NCBI GenBank assembly: GCA_963931865.1
Contig: OZ007512.1
Location: 9,495,160-9,559,159, forward strand
DNA length: 64,000 nt
Source of the DNA: Axinella damicornis
Taxonomy: Eukaryota; Porifera; Demospongiae; Axinellida; Axinellidae
Reading direction: 5' to 3'
Below the pieces are notes generated by a model. It saw only the letters and a program-made list of their open reading frames with translations. It made no database searches and was not told the DNA's origin. The translations under genes and the position numbers were made by a program. Within the stretch, counting starts at the first letter, position 1; each line of letters begins with the position of its first letter. This document shows, in pieces, positions 11,355 to 21,200 of this stretch.

Positions 11355-11877
11355 TACCGTAGAGACTGGTTAATAGGCGCATGCGCTTATCGCATGCAGC
11401 AGCAAGAAAGTATGCGCTTATTATGAGTATACGCTTATTAGCGCTATAGCGGGATCCCGATCATGGCAAGCTGACGAAGATGCTGTGAGCGATGTCATCA
11501 TATCTGCAAGGGAGTATGGTCCCGTACTGCATGTCGGTGGCGAGATTCTTCAACTTACACACAAGGACAGAAACGATGGCTGCGCCGTCCATTTTGCCAC
11601 AGTGTGTGCCTTGGGCCGGGAACGGAGAGCGATGGTAGTAGGCTACGTCCCTCGAGAGTTGTCATGTAAGTGTTCGCTATCCAGCGTAGCTTTGAGAGTG
11701 TGCTTCTGCACGATCTGTCGTAGTGTCTCGCTAACTCGCAAACAAAAATCGACATGTCAGCATTTTTTTAGGCGTATGCGCTAATTAATTGATACGTAAG
11801 GACAAGAAGGAAGTATGCGCTTATTTAAAATTATGCGCTTAATAGCTGCATGCGCCTATTAACCGGTCTCTACGGTA
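11355..11877. mobile_element. MITE with 30-bp terminal inverted repeats (TACCGTAGAGAC)
   Basis: The left end TACCGTAGAGACTGGTTAAT plus AGGCGCATGC is the inverse of the right end GCATGCGCCTATTAACCGGT plus CTCTACGGTA, with a single mismatch. Sub-terminal ATGCGCTTAT words are repeated. The interior carries a 99-codon plus frame (11485-11784) with no recognisable domain. It is non-autonomous and intronic. Confidence 0.75.
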
Positions 11878-12017
11878 CATAATCGTAGATAGCAGCACAC
11901 ACTATGTCACTATTTCCGTGCATTTTCTGCGTAATGTATACATCGATCGATCATGCCTTTGCGCAGAGTAACTGACAAACCATGTAAATTATGAGAGCAA
12001 CCACACTCTACACTCAC

Positions 12018-15000
12018 CCGGTGTGCTAACTGGGGAGGCCTGGGGTGGCTGGCGGGAAGGTGGAAGGATGACTGCTCCCCTCTGTGGAGTTAGCAGTGCA
12101 GCTGCAGAAATTAATACATGCAGTTCAACACGCATACATATACCACATCGGGCCCTTCAAACACAAACTAAACATTCTATCATATTTCATGCTTGATGCA
12201 CTGGGAGAGGCTGGAGGAAATATGGAAATAATGTTCGTAGAACAGGAAACTGCTTCTCCCAGAGGACTATAGCCTAGTTTGCATATGGCAGCAAAATAAT
12301 AGGGTAGATACAATTCTATACTTGTTGTTACGTACATCCTTGCAAAAAGCATTAACCGATTAGTTCATGAGACATCCAAAAGGTTAGTGAAATAGTATAT
12401 ACGTATCACATAATATTATGCCAAACCATACCAGCACTCTCGCTGTCAGTAACAGAAGTTGTTGGTGATGATGGTGGGGAAGTAGGGGAAACTGGCTCCC
12501 TCTGGAGGGTTGCTGCTGGGAATGAGATTTAACATCACAGTTGTCACTAACGTACGTAGAAACCTGTGGAATGCACTAATTCCAGATACAATAACCCGCA
12601 GATACTGATCCATAGGATTATTCTGTGATAGCTGGATGCAAATAGCTGCCTACAGACTTGAAAATGGTTCTAACAGCATATAATCCCGACAAATGCCCCC
12701 AAAACAGCTGAAATATGTTGATTTACACACATTATGATCTCATACGTACCAACATCCTCATCAGCAGTGGCAGAAGTTGGTGATGGTGAGGGAGTAGGAG
12801 AAACCGGCTCCCTCTGGAGAGTTGCTGCTGGACAATGAGATTTATTATTGCAGTTGTCACTATGTTGAACTAATACCAGATCAATAATCCCACAGATTTT
12901 ATTGAGGCGAGCCTGAGCGAACCCAACGTAGACCATGTAAGATTTTCCCTATAATATATTTCTATCTGTCATACGTCGCACCATAAACCATTTCCTGCTC
13001 TTATTATTTTGCACGTCCACAATACAACGATCAAGCAACTACGTAGGCATGCAGTTGAATGACTGAAGGAGGCACACGAGTCTCCAGAGTGCTCAGAAGA
13101 CTCCTGGTGGGACCACAAGTATCCAGGGGGGCCCACGGTGGGCCCACAAGTATCCAGGGGGGACCACGGTGGGACCACGAGACCCCCTGGGCTCCCTTGA
13201 GACTCCCGGGGGGGGGGGGGGGGGGGGGTGCCCCCAGGTGTGAATGCCCATGAGCCACTGGGGACCTCATGTGACCCCACGTACGAACAGTCTACTTTCT
13301 CCATGGCGACAACAAAGACAGAGAGCACTTGCGGACCTTCTTGTTCAATGGCTAGAGCAGTACAGGATTGTATTTTGTTGCCTGACTCACTGTACCTGTG
13401 TTGGAAGTCACTCGTTATGTGCCCAAAGCTCAGGCTTCAGTGTTCAGTGGCTACAGCGATGGGGACTATAGCACATGTCAAGAAAGATCGTGAGAGTGTT
13501 TTCATGCCATCTGTACACGTCCTGCAAATGAACATGCGTGCTGGACCAGTGGAATGTACATATGTGTGTGCTTTTTGTATACTTTGTAGCCGAGGTTGTG
13601 ATATGCTCATATCACTTTCTGATTACGCATGCAACAGCTCCTTGTTCTGCAGGTGAACTCGATCAGGCTCGCTCCACAATGTCGTACATTTGATTCATAA
13701 ATTTGTGTACGTACAGTAAATAATTAATATATAATCAAACCTCATAGTTCGCAGGAAAGGCCTACAGAGATTCCGACTACACCGTCGTGATCGCTATCAT
13801 GCAGTTAGACAAACGCATAACAATTGTGATGAAACTCACTTTGGTGGTGGAGATACAAGCGCTTTTGTCATGCCATGCTGGTGAAGTTGCTAGCACTGTG
13901 ATCCTCCTTTTGGACGCCATTGCTAACTCGATCGACTCGGGCATGGTCCCCACGTGACATGTGCGTTAATTGGAATGAACTGCAATACCTAGCTTGCGCG
14001 ACCAATGATTTGCAAAGCGCCTACCAGGAGTGTGGTTGCCCCTCGAACAGATTTAAAGAACGCTCATATAATACCCTCAATGAATATTGAAATAGCTATA
14101 CAAAACAAACCCCATACCAGTATCCTTGCCGTCAGTGCCAGAAGTTGATTGAGCAGTAGAAGAGACTGGCTCCCTCTGGAGAGTTGCTGCTGGGCAATGA
14201 GATTCATCGTTGTCAAACGAAGCTGGTTCATGAATAAAATAATCACGATGGCAGTAGGAATTAGGAATTCCACTTGCCGTTCACGGTCAAGGACAGTTGC
14301 ACTTTTTAGTCCACTGCTGTTTCTGTAGTTGGACGCTGCTTATCATTATGGGCTCCTGGCACTAGTTAATAGCGTAGGTTTGTACAAAAGCCATTGGCCA
14401 ACTCAATAAAGCTTAAGTGAGTTGGCCCCGATGTTGTGATGCTAAGCTGGCTGCTCACTCTCGTTATGGGCTCCTGCTAACATCAGATACGATAATCCCA
14501 CGGATACTGACCCAATATATCCTCGTTCCCAGGCCTACCCCGTTTTTCTGTTCTTCGGCTTCCGATACACGGATGCGGGGATGCGGAAGGGCGGCGAAAA
14601 ACACGGAAGGCCTGGTATCATTCATCACGTCAGTGACGTCAGGTGGACACAAGGGTGGACGTAGAGGGGGGGGGGGGGGGGGGGTAGTCGTTTCAGCAGA
14701 TCCTGAAGGCTGTTCATCATCCAGTCGGCTCGGTTAGACGATCTACACAACTTCGTCGGCGTTTTTTAAACTTATTTGCAGTTGGGCCACACCCCCCTAA
14801 GTCCACTTGACATAAAGCACATGATGAATAATACTAGGCCTTCCGCGTTTTTCGCCGCCCTTCCACATCCGTGTATTATTGTCAACGGAAACCGAAGAAC
14901 AAAAAAACGGGGTAGGCCTGGGAACGAGGCTAGACTCAATAGATGTAGTTGTCTACACACTTGAAAAAGTTCACAAACGTCCCACACATTATCAGTAGGT

Positions 15001-16273
15001 ACATACATACATCCCATACCAGCATCCACTCCATCAGTGACAGAAGCAGGTGGTGTTGGTTGTAGAGAGGAGGAAATTGGCTTCCTCTGGAGCGATGCAG
15101 CTGGCGGATGAAGGCAACCAACATTTAAGAATGTCTATACAGTTATCAAATAACTATAGAGAGGGCATCTAGCTTCTATGAGTAGTTTCAAAGTTCAAAT
15201 GTTCAAACTTTTGCACCAGCTTCCCAAGAAAATATCCCACTATACAGTAAACTTGTAGATTATAACCACAGTTCATAGTTCAGAACAATTTGTATCAATA
15301 TTGCGTAACCTCTGTAATGAACCACGGTTTGCTGGACATAGGGAAAATATCCCACTATACAGTAAACTTGTAGCAACAAAAAATGGCGGAAGGACGGCAA
15401 ATTCGCGTCTGTGTCTTGGAAGGCCACTATGTTGAGCTCGCTGATGCTGGAACTCCTATTTCGGTATGTTTGCAGATGCAACAGCTGAAACTTTCCTTGG
15501 GGAAAGCACAGTGGTCTACAAGACAGACCTGCGGCGGGTTTTCTGTGTCTTTCTTTTGGCCCACATCGCCAGCCAAGAGCGCGAGGACCAGTATCAAGAA
15601 ACGCAAGAGACGTCGAAAGAGAACGAAGCGGACTGAAGTAGGTACGCAGTGCCTCGCGGCCAATCCTGATGCTCCTACGAGTGGAGGCTTGCCAAGTAGT
15701 GAGCATGTTCAGGACAGTGAACCTGTTCTAATTAATGATCACCCCGCAAGTAGCAACTCGAAAGCAGACAGTGTTAATGAAGAATCCTTTTCTCCAGAAC
15801 TCGACCTGGCAGCCTTCAGGGATGTGGTGTTTGAAGAACAGGAAAGTAACCCAGGTGTGAGATACATGAGTGAATCAGGAGAAACAACTTGGACACCTGT
15901 AGTGAATCGAAGGAATAGGAGAAGGGCTCGACTTGCTGACCCAGGTTCTGACAGTAGTGACCAGAGGAATGAATTGCAGTCTACCATCAAGTCTGCTCGA
16001 GATGTGACCTACCAATGCCGTGAAGGAGTGCCTGGTTTGAAGATACGGAAGGGCTGTACATCAAGCAGCATCTCCTGGGTCCCAATTGCTGCCACACCAG
16101 TTGCCTCGCGAACTAGATCCAGAGTTAGACCACAATAATTATGTAATTTATGGGTACATGCCTCGTATTAGCGCATGATGCATATGCTATTGTGTGTATC
16201 CTTGCAGTATTGCAGAATTATTATAGAAAAAAAATAAAAAATAAAAAAAAATAGGGGGACCCATTGTTTCAAG

Positions 16274-16315
<42 letters not shown>

Positions 16316-16540
16316 GTCACCTGACTCTTTCCTGGGAGTGACAGAGGTAGTTGAGGAAGTGTCAGTAGAGCTCACTGGCTGCTCTGGGAGAGCTGCTGCT
16401 GCTGCACATGAAGTAACAGGAGGAGAGATAGTGACTAGCAGGAGCTTATGAGCATGGCAAAGTTATGGGCTCCGGTGACTAGCCATGAATGGTAACTATG
16501 GACTGTTTCTCAAATGATACCTGGCCAGCGTTTCTAATTG

Positions 16541-16574
<34 letters not shown>

Positions 16575-16726
16575 GGGAGGGGGAAGGGGGGAGGGAAGGG
16601 GGGGAAAAGGGGAAGGGGGGAGTTTGTGAGACAATCACTCACCTGACTCTTTCCTAGGAGTGACAGAGGTAGTTGAGGAAGTGTCAGTAGAGCTCACTGG
16701 CTGCTCTGCGACAGCTGCTGCTGCTG
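12018..16726 (-). CDS. Array of seven homologous Ser/Thr/Pro-rich mini-exons (linker of the Death-kinase gene)
   Basis: Minus-strand exons, 5' to 3': 16643-16726, 16321-16401, 15020-15100, 14118-14189, 12750-12827, 12432-12515 and 12018-12101 (84, 81, 81, 72, 78, 84, 84 nt). Each starts after CAG, is symmetric phase 1-1, and ends in G before GTATGG, GTGAG, GTGAC or GTACG. They encode related peptides beginning A-A-T-L-Q-R-E-P-V-S and continuing with Ser, Thr and Pro, for example PAATLQREP-type and TSVTDSESAG. No fold is expected; such segments serve as flexible, possibly phosphorylated or glycosylated spacers. Any number of these exons can be skipped without shifting the frame. The array begins in phase with Death exon 17068-17352 and ends in phase with kinase exon 10470-10633. 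Introns hold a LINE-derived ORF, foldbacks and poly-G. Confidence 0.75.
13060..13228. repeat. Short tandem repeat ending in a 21-bp poly-G run
   Basis: Units built on CAAGTATCCAGGGGGG(A/C)CCACGGTGGGACCAC repeat between about 13110 and 13190. An uninterrupted G run follows at 13208-13228. This is intronic and non-coding; apparent open frames are low complexity. Confidence 0.6.
13745..14050 (-). repeat. SINE-like repeat copy
   Basis: Contains CGCAGGAAAGGCCTACAGAG, ACCGTCGTGATCGCTATCAT, AACTCACTTTGGTGGTGGAG and CTACCAGGAGTGTGGTTGCC, shared with 36250-36690 and 58560-59150. It is intronic between mini-exons 14118-14189 and 12750-12827. Confidence 0.55.
14517..14937. mobile_element. Long foldback element with about 139-bp arms and a 19-bp poly-G run
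   Basis: The left arm (TCGTTCCCAGGCCTACCCCG to about 14655) and right arm (about 14795 to CGGGGTAGGCCTGGGAACGA) are inverted copies. They share TTTTTCGCCGCCCTTCC and the CGGAAGGCCT junction. The spacer carries G19 at 14666-14684. The ends belong to the same TAGCCTCGTTCCCAGG family as the smaller palindromes in the window. It is intronic. Confidence 0.75.
15342..16251 (+). mobile_element. HAL1-like non-autonomous LINE derivative: one ORF, LINE 3' UTR and A-rich tail
   Basis: The 3' part (about 16160-16251: CGTATTAGCGCATGATGC, then TGCTATTGTGTGTATCCTTG, GCAGAATTATTATAG and an A-rich tail) is clearly homologous to the 3' UTR and tail of the LINE at 1177-1252. The body, however, encodes a different ORF (15383-16138) and no reverse transcriptase. 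It therefore looks like an ORF1-plus-3'-end derivative moved by the LINE machinery, or an unrelated transcript carrying a LINE tail. A 31-bp segment (GAAAATATCCCACTATACAG...) occurs twice upstream, at 15229 and 15343. It is intronic and antisense to the host gene. Confidence 0.6.
15383..16138 (+). CDS. 251-codon ORF inside the LINE-tailed element, possibly LINE ORF1-like
   Basis: An intact frame starts MAEGRQIRVCVLEGHYVELA, ten bases after a duplicated 31-bp motif. It has a strongly basic patch near residue 75 (KKRKRRRKRTKR), an acidic and Ser-rich middle, a WTPVVNRRNRRRAR segment near residue 170, and ends in SRTRSRVRPQ. I see no RRM, zinc knuckle or esterase motif. Basic patches would suit nucleic-acid binding, as in LINE ORF1 proteins, but this is inference from context and composition. 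Intactness across 251 codons suggests a young copy. Confidence 0.5.
   Translation: MAEGRQIRVCVLEGHYVELADAGTPISVCLQMQQLKLSLGKAQWSTRQTCGGFSVSFFWPTSPAKSARTSIKKRKRRRKRTKRTEVGTQCLAANPDAPTSGGLPSSEHVQDSEPVLINDHPASSNSKADSVNEESFSPELDLAAFRDVVFEEQESNPGVRYMSESGETTWTPVVNRRNRRRARLADPGSDSSDQRNELQSTIKSARDVTYQCREGVPGLKIRKGCTSSSISWVPIAATPVASRTRSRVRPQ
16277..16314. repeat. Poly-G run of 38 bases just downstream of a splice donor
   Basis: The run is uninterrupted G on the plus strand. For the minus-strand gene it is a C38 tract beginning 6 bases after the end of mini-exon 16321-16401 (donor GTGACA). The G-rich strand could form G-quadruplex or triplex structure. Confidence 0.85.
16543..16620. repeat. Poly-G run of 31 bases followed by G-rich AGGG/AAGG tract
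   Basis: G31 at 16543-16573, then GGGAGGG/GGGAAGGGGG words to about 16620. It is intronic between mini-exons 16643-16726 and 16321-16401, about 20 bases from the first one. Confidence 0.8.
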
Positions 16727-17067
16727 CTGCACATGAAATAACAGAATGAGAGATGGTGACTAGCAGGAGCTTATACATGTGCGATAACTTATGCACACTA
16801 TGAAATTGCTTCACCTATGCAAAAGTTAAAAGTCTTGAGTGGACGTTCAGTAAGCATGATTAGCGTTACTCACGTGACCCTCAACAAATCAGATGCCTCA
16901 GAATCGATCACATGACTGAACATTAAACTGCTTAATGCAAACTTAAGTGTGCATTATCTCTTTTCGAAGACCAACGGCTGTTTCGGGTCAGTTAGTTTAG
17001 ATACCAGTTTTTGTGAAGGGCATACTTCAAGGACACAATGGACCATGTGCAGGAAGTACATACGTAC

Positions 17068-20000
17068 CGTTGAGGTACTTTTCTCTCACTAGCTGCAACA
17101 CTTCGTGATACTTTCCAGAGCTACCACCTATCATTCTGCCGAACAGAGCATTGGCCACCAGCATCCAGGTGGGAGCAGGGTGGTGGTTGCGCCATTCCTC
17201 CAACATGGCCTGCCTGCACTGTGTGCCAGTGGAGTGCTTCTCCTTGATCTTGCTCCGTATTGAGGCAGGCACATCCAGGAGGTAGCCCAGACTATCCCAC
17301 TCCGCCACTTCTTCCAGTACACTACACAGGTTGGCGACCGTCAGTGTGGCCTCTGAGTGGAAGCAAGTCACATGCTACAGATAAAGCATTAAACAGTAAC
17401 AAACAAAGCCTAATACGTACAAAGGAACCTGCCAGTGGATAGACTTTTCAGGCTTATAATTCCAGTGCTCCTGAATACTAGTTGAGTGATGACAGCTTGC
17501 AGGTCCTGGGCCTAATTAACGGGGGGTGGTGATATGACATCACATCACTGAACTTGCTTGTAAATGGCATTGTTCAAATTTGTTTTGCTGGAAGTTCAAA
17601 CTAGTTTTGCTGGAAGTTCAAACTTGTTTTGCGGGAAGGGCAAACGGCAAATGCCTTAAACCACCCTTTAACCGAAAAACAAAGTGCTTTAGTGGGATTC
17701 AAACACAGGGAATTGAGCACTAGAGACTCTGACTCTACCAATGCACCACTGCATACCCTCATGGGAGGGTACAAAGATTTGAACTCTGAACTTTATGTGG
17801 TTAAAAATGCTCACATTATAAGGGTGCCTCTCGCAATTACATATATACTTACCAAAAATACATACCGTATAGCGGGTTACTTTCGTGGGTGGAAATTTTC
17901 GTGAAATGCTGGATACGGTTGTCAGAATTGATTGTCGTTGTTGTAATTTTCGTGGTACCTGCGTTTCCGTTATCATTGCAGATGACGTAATATCAAAATT
18001 AGTACACGTGGCCGAAAAACAGACATTGCGCTTCTACGTGAGTGTGACGCTACTTCGTCAGTAAAAGACATGTGGGAGGCCAATGTTGGAGAAGAACTAA
18101 CATGCTAGTGCGAGAATGGCAACCATATTGATCCATTAGCCGTTCCGAGAGTTACTGACCTCGTTTTTCGGCGCCTGGGTCCAATTCGATCTCAACGTGA
18201 GGGACTGCTGGTGATAGAACTTAGAAGATCCTTCCAATCAAGGACACTGTCAACAGGACGCAGTCACGCAGGTACAGCTACGAAGAGCCGTACAGTGTAC
18301 TTGAACGACGGCACCTAGCTACGTGTTGCACAGTGCTATGAAAATTTCGTGGGTAGAAAATTTTGTGACTTTGATGAGCTACGAAAATAACGAAAATTGG
18401 AACCTCACGAAGTATAACCCACTATACAGTACACTGCATGACTGCACTGAATGGGCTGTTCAGACATCACCAAGTTTCATTGCAGATGCTACAAAATTAA
18501 TTTGTCTAACATCTGGTGATTTTGTTGTCTCAGAACATTACACCATACTCCTGAGACACCACCCACCCATACAGTACACACGTTAAAAATTGATGCCGAG
18601 ATTCGGAAATATTTCCATCGCTGGTCCGCTTTCCGTTACAAACACGAACATGGAAGACCTAAACACAGCTCTGGAATATCCGCAAGCGAAGTTGCACTGT
18701 TATTTCAGTGACTTAGGTACGTACACTGCCATAGTTCTTCGGAAGAAGTCTTCCATGTCTTCTGCAGAAACCTTCCGATTCTCAGAGGAAGCCTTCCAGT
18801 TTTCAGAAATGAATGTCGGAAAAGCGTTCTGAATCTCAGTATCAATTTTAATGACACACATTGTACCTGGTTGTGGTCGGAAGTGTTTTTTCACTCTTTC
18901 CAGTGCTGTACGGTCCTGTGCGCGATAGAGACCCCCAGCAAGAGTTTGCCATGACGCATTAGGCACAGTAGTGATGAAATACTGGAGCATCTCAGGCCGG
19001 CTTCCACGCTTATTGGATGACACTCCTAGGTCATAACCTAGGGAGTTCCAGTCTTCAACACCTTCAACAGCAGTGGTGACATTGGGGAGGGTGAAGGTAG
19101 GGTCTGTAGAGGGAGGGGACAGAGATAAAACAGGGAACTCAAGGAGTACTTCAGTATACTATGTGTTACGTGTAGTTTCAGCAATCAATCAACCTCAGCC
19201 TAGTTTCCAGACCTTCTCACCCCAGCATTTGCCACTTGCAGTACAAACACATACAGAGGAAGGCCTGTCACATGCAGTGATGTATACCTGGATGCGTGGA
19301 GGAGTGGCACATTCTTTCTGTAACAGCTCTGGGCCGGCTTTCTGGACCCAAGAAAAGTCACCAAGTCTGCCTGATGTTGACTGCTTAGTCGCTCAGTGAC
19401 TCGTGGCTGTGATAGATAGCGCACCTCATTTACTTGTGGTTTTTCCAAGAAATGAGCCACTCCTCCACATGTCCACCTAACTAACGTCCATGTACATCAT
19501 ACATCACTGCATGTGACGAGTTTTAGCAGGCCTTCCCCCACGCTAGTACTGCAAGCGACAAACAGTGGAGTGAGAAGCCTTGGGAACGAGGCTAAGCACG
19601 GACCACTTCCAGTATTGAAGCAAAGCGTGCTAGAGTTAGCTCGTGTACTGGCATTGGATACTAAATAACATGTGCCGTATATTCTTCCTACAATCCTACC
19701 AACTTTCAGTCAATTCCAGTACACTGCAAAAGCTGTGTGAATTAGGCTACTTGGTGTAGCATACCAAATGCCAAGACAACATACCCTGGATTGGCTCTGC
19801 ATTGCCACGGATTTTGTCTGCTGTATGCCTACATAGCGGATCAAGTCCATATGTATAGAGATCAAGTTGCTGTATGAGCCTCCTCCATGAGGGAGCTGGA
19901 TTGGTGGTAAACCACCAGTCCACCAAGACTCTCCTGTGAGTGTTAGGAAGATACCGGACCTTAATTTCATCACGTTTTGAAGAGGGCACACATAGGCACC

Positions 20001-20122
20001 AACACAGTCTACTCAAATCCAATTCCTTCACAGCCTCTGTAACCGCCTCTGGTGTCAGTGGAGCAGCTGCAGTCAGGGAGAACAGAGCAATGAAGTTATC
20101 ACTGTTCAAAGCATCAACAGAT
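17068..20122 (-). CDS. Three consecutive Death-domain exons (N-terminal part of the Death-kinase gene)
   Basis: Minus-strand exons: 19785-20122, 18867-19103 and 17068-17352, joined at phase 1. Exon 1 encodes an EAVKELDLSRLCWCLCVP helix pair, SSKRDEI, then VLVDWWFTTNPAPSWRRLIQQL. Exon 2 has VEDWNSLGYDLGVSSNKRG, then MLQYFITTVPNASWQTLAGGL, with a shortened middle. Exon 3 has AEWDSLGYLLDVPASIRSKI, then AMLEEWRNHHPAPTWMLVANAL. The pattern (W..LG..L.V....I, ..L..W....PAP.W..L...L) is that of the Death fold. Death domains recruit partners by Death-Death contacts in innate immune and apoptosis signalling. The three differ strongly, so they are an old series. Exon 3 runs in phase into the mini-exon array. 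The first exon needs two bases from an upstream exon that I could not find. Confidence 0.75.
17655..17765 (-). repeat. tRNA-derived sequence, probably a SINE head
   Basis: On the minus strand, GTGGTGCATTGGTAGAGTC resembles a tRNA A-box, and GTGTTTGAATCCC about 35 bases later resembles a B-box. The arms do not fold into a convincing cloverleaf by eye, so a functional tRNA is unlikely. Confidence 0.4.
17863..18431. mobile_element. MITE with TACCGTATAGCGGGTTA-type ends
   Basis: The left end TACCGTATAGCGGGTTACTT and the right end GAAGTATAACCCACTATACAGTA are imperfect inverted repeats. Sub-terminal TTTCGTGGGTGGAAATTTTCGTG recurs as AATTTCGTGGGTAGAAAATTTTG near the other end. No coding sequence is seen. 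It is intronic between the second and third Death exons. Confidence 0.6.
18593..18840. repeat. MITE-like GGAAG-family repeat, near-complete copy
   Basis: Opens GATGCCGAGATTCGGAAATA and closes GCGTTCTGAATCTCAGTATC, an inverted pair. Inside are TCTTCGGAAGAAGTCTTCC and CAGAAACCTTCCGATTCTCAG. Related copies lie at 1-172 and 5858-6110. It ends 26 bases from the donor of Death exon 18867-19103. Confidence 0.55.
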
Positions 20123-20156
20123 CTGGTAGTGGAATCATCAGTATAAGAACCCAGGA

Positions 20157-20372
20157 TTAAGGTAGCACATACCCCTTTACGTTAGGTTACCTTTAACCGT
20201 CGGGGGCCCCCGACGGTTAAGGTAGCACATACCCCTTTACGTTAGGTTACCTTTAACCGTCGGGGGCCCCCGACAGTTAAGGTAGCACATAACCCTTTAC
20301 GTTAGCACATAACCCTTTACGTTAGGTTACCTTTAAAGGTAACCTAACGTAAAGGGGTATGTGCTACCTTAA
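20157..20372. mobile_element. TTAA-flanked MITE (piggyBac-type target) built of palindromic 60-bp units
   Basis: It is bounded by TTAA at 20157-20160 and 20369-20372. The first 40 bases (TTAAGGTAGCACATACCCCT...) are the exact inverse of the last 40. Inside is a 60-bp unit repeated twice plus a partial third, each carrying the palindrome TAACCGTCGGGGGCCCCCGA. TTAA duplication is the hallmark of piggyBac-type transposition. There is no transposase. It sits 35 bases upstream of Death exon 19785-20122. Confidence 0.8.
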
Positions 20373-20722
20373 CCAATCACAAGGCATGCTGCAAATGACA
20401 GGTATCAGTGTAGAGCCAGAACCTATAGACTTCAAAATAGCTATTGTTATAGAAGATCATAGACCTTCCCTCCAATCTGATTACATTGCAAGCAGTCATG
20501 TGCTGGTAGTCTATAGTACTCCAGAATAGTACATATATACATGCACACAATACTGGAGTGGAATCCATACTTGAGTAAACTTTAGTAGCCACCTACTGAT
20601 AATAATTGCATTCTTGGAATTCTAGTCATGCACCAGTATGTACATAGTAACCAAATACTTGCTAAAACAACAATTTGTTTTTGCATTGTGGTGTACAGAA
20701 TAAGTAGCGAGGTGACATTAAG

Positions 20723-20833
20723 CTAGCCTCGTTACCAGGCCATTCCCACCGCCAGTATATTTCATCGCTTGCAGTATGAAATACTGCAAGCGATGAAATA
20801 CTGGCGGTGGGAATGGCCTGGGAATGAGGCTAA
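20723..20833. mobile_element. Perfect-looking foldback MITE
   Basis: GCTAGCCTCGTTACCAGGCC ... TTTCATCGCTTGCAGTAT is mirrored by ATACTGCAAGCGATGAAA ... GGCCTGGGAATGAGGCTA, with almost no spacer. It is the same family as 29923-30003 and 53628-53726. Confidence 0.8.
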
Positions 20834-20873
20834 CATTAAGTTGTGTCAGTGCATCTGTGCGTAACAAAAGTTT

Positions 20874-21200
20874 GGGGGGGGGGGGGGGGGGGGGGGGGGG
20901 GCAACGGCTGGGGCTGCAAGTGGGCACAACCAGAGAGCAGTAGTAGTTGAAGCGGAAGTGATCGGGGAGCAATTGCGGAAGCAGATGCTATCAGGGAACA
21001 GCAGCTGAGAAGGACTAGATTGGGAGCAGTAGCTGAGGTGGACGCAATCTGGGCATGGGGGCAGCAGTTGAGAACTTGATGTAATCGGGGAGGGGGAGTG
21101 CAGGTGAGTTCGTCAGACCTCTGCACAGAGAGCTGCCTGGCGCTAGACTGCCCCATGTAGGCGAATGAGGGGGCAGTAGCTGAGTGAGTGAAGCTACTTG
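20874..21200. repeat. GCAGCAG-type element, copy 3, led by a 28-bp poly-G
   Basis: G28 at 20874-20901 is followed by GAAGCGGAAGTGATCGGGGA-like units, CTCTGCACAGAGAGCTGCC, TAGGCGAATGAGGG and GTAGCTGAGTGAGTGAAGCT. It is homologous to the body and end of 2308-2866 and 10923-11353. Non-coding. Confidence 0.65.

Noticed and set aside
11485..11784. 99-codon frame inside the TACCGTAGAGAC MITE as a transposase
   Set aside because: Too short, and no DDE-type or other transposase motif is visible.
17655..17765. Functional tRNA gene
   Set aside because: A- and B-box-like words are present, but acceptor and anticodon stems do not pair convincingly. A SINE head is more likely.
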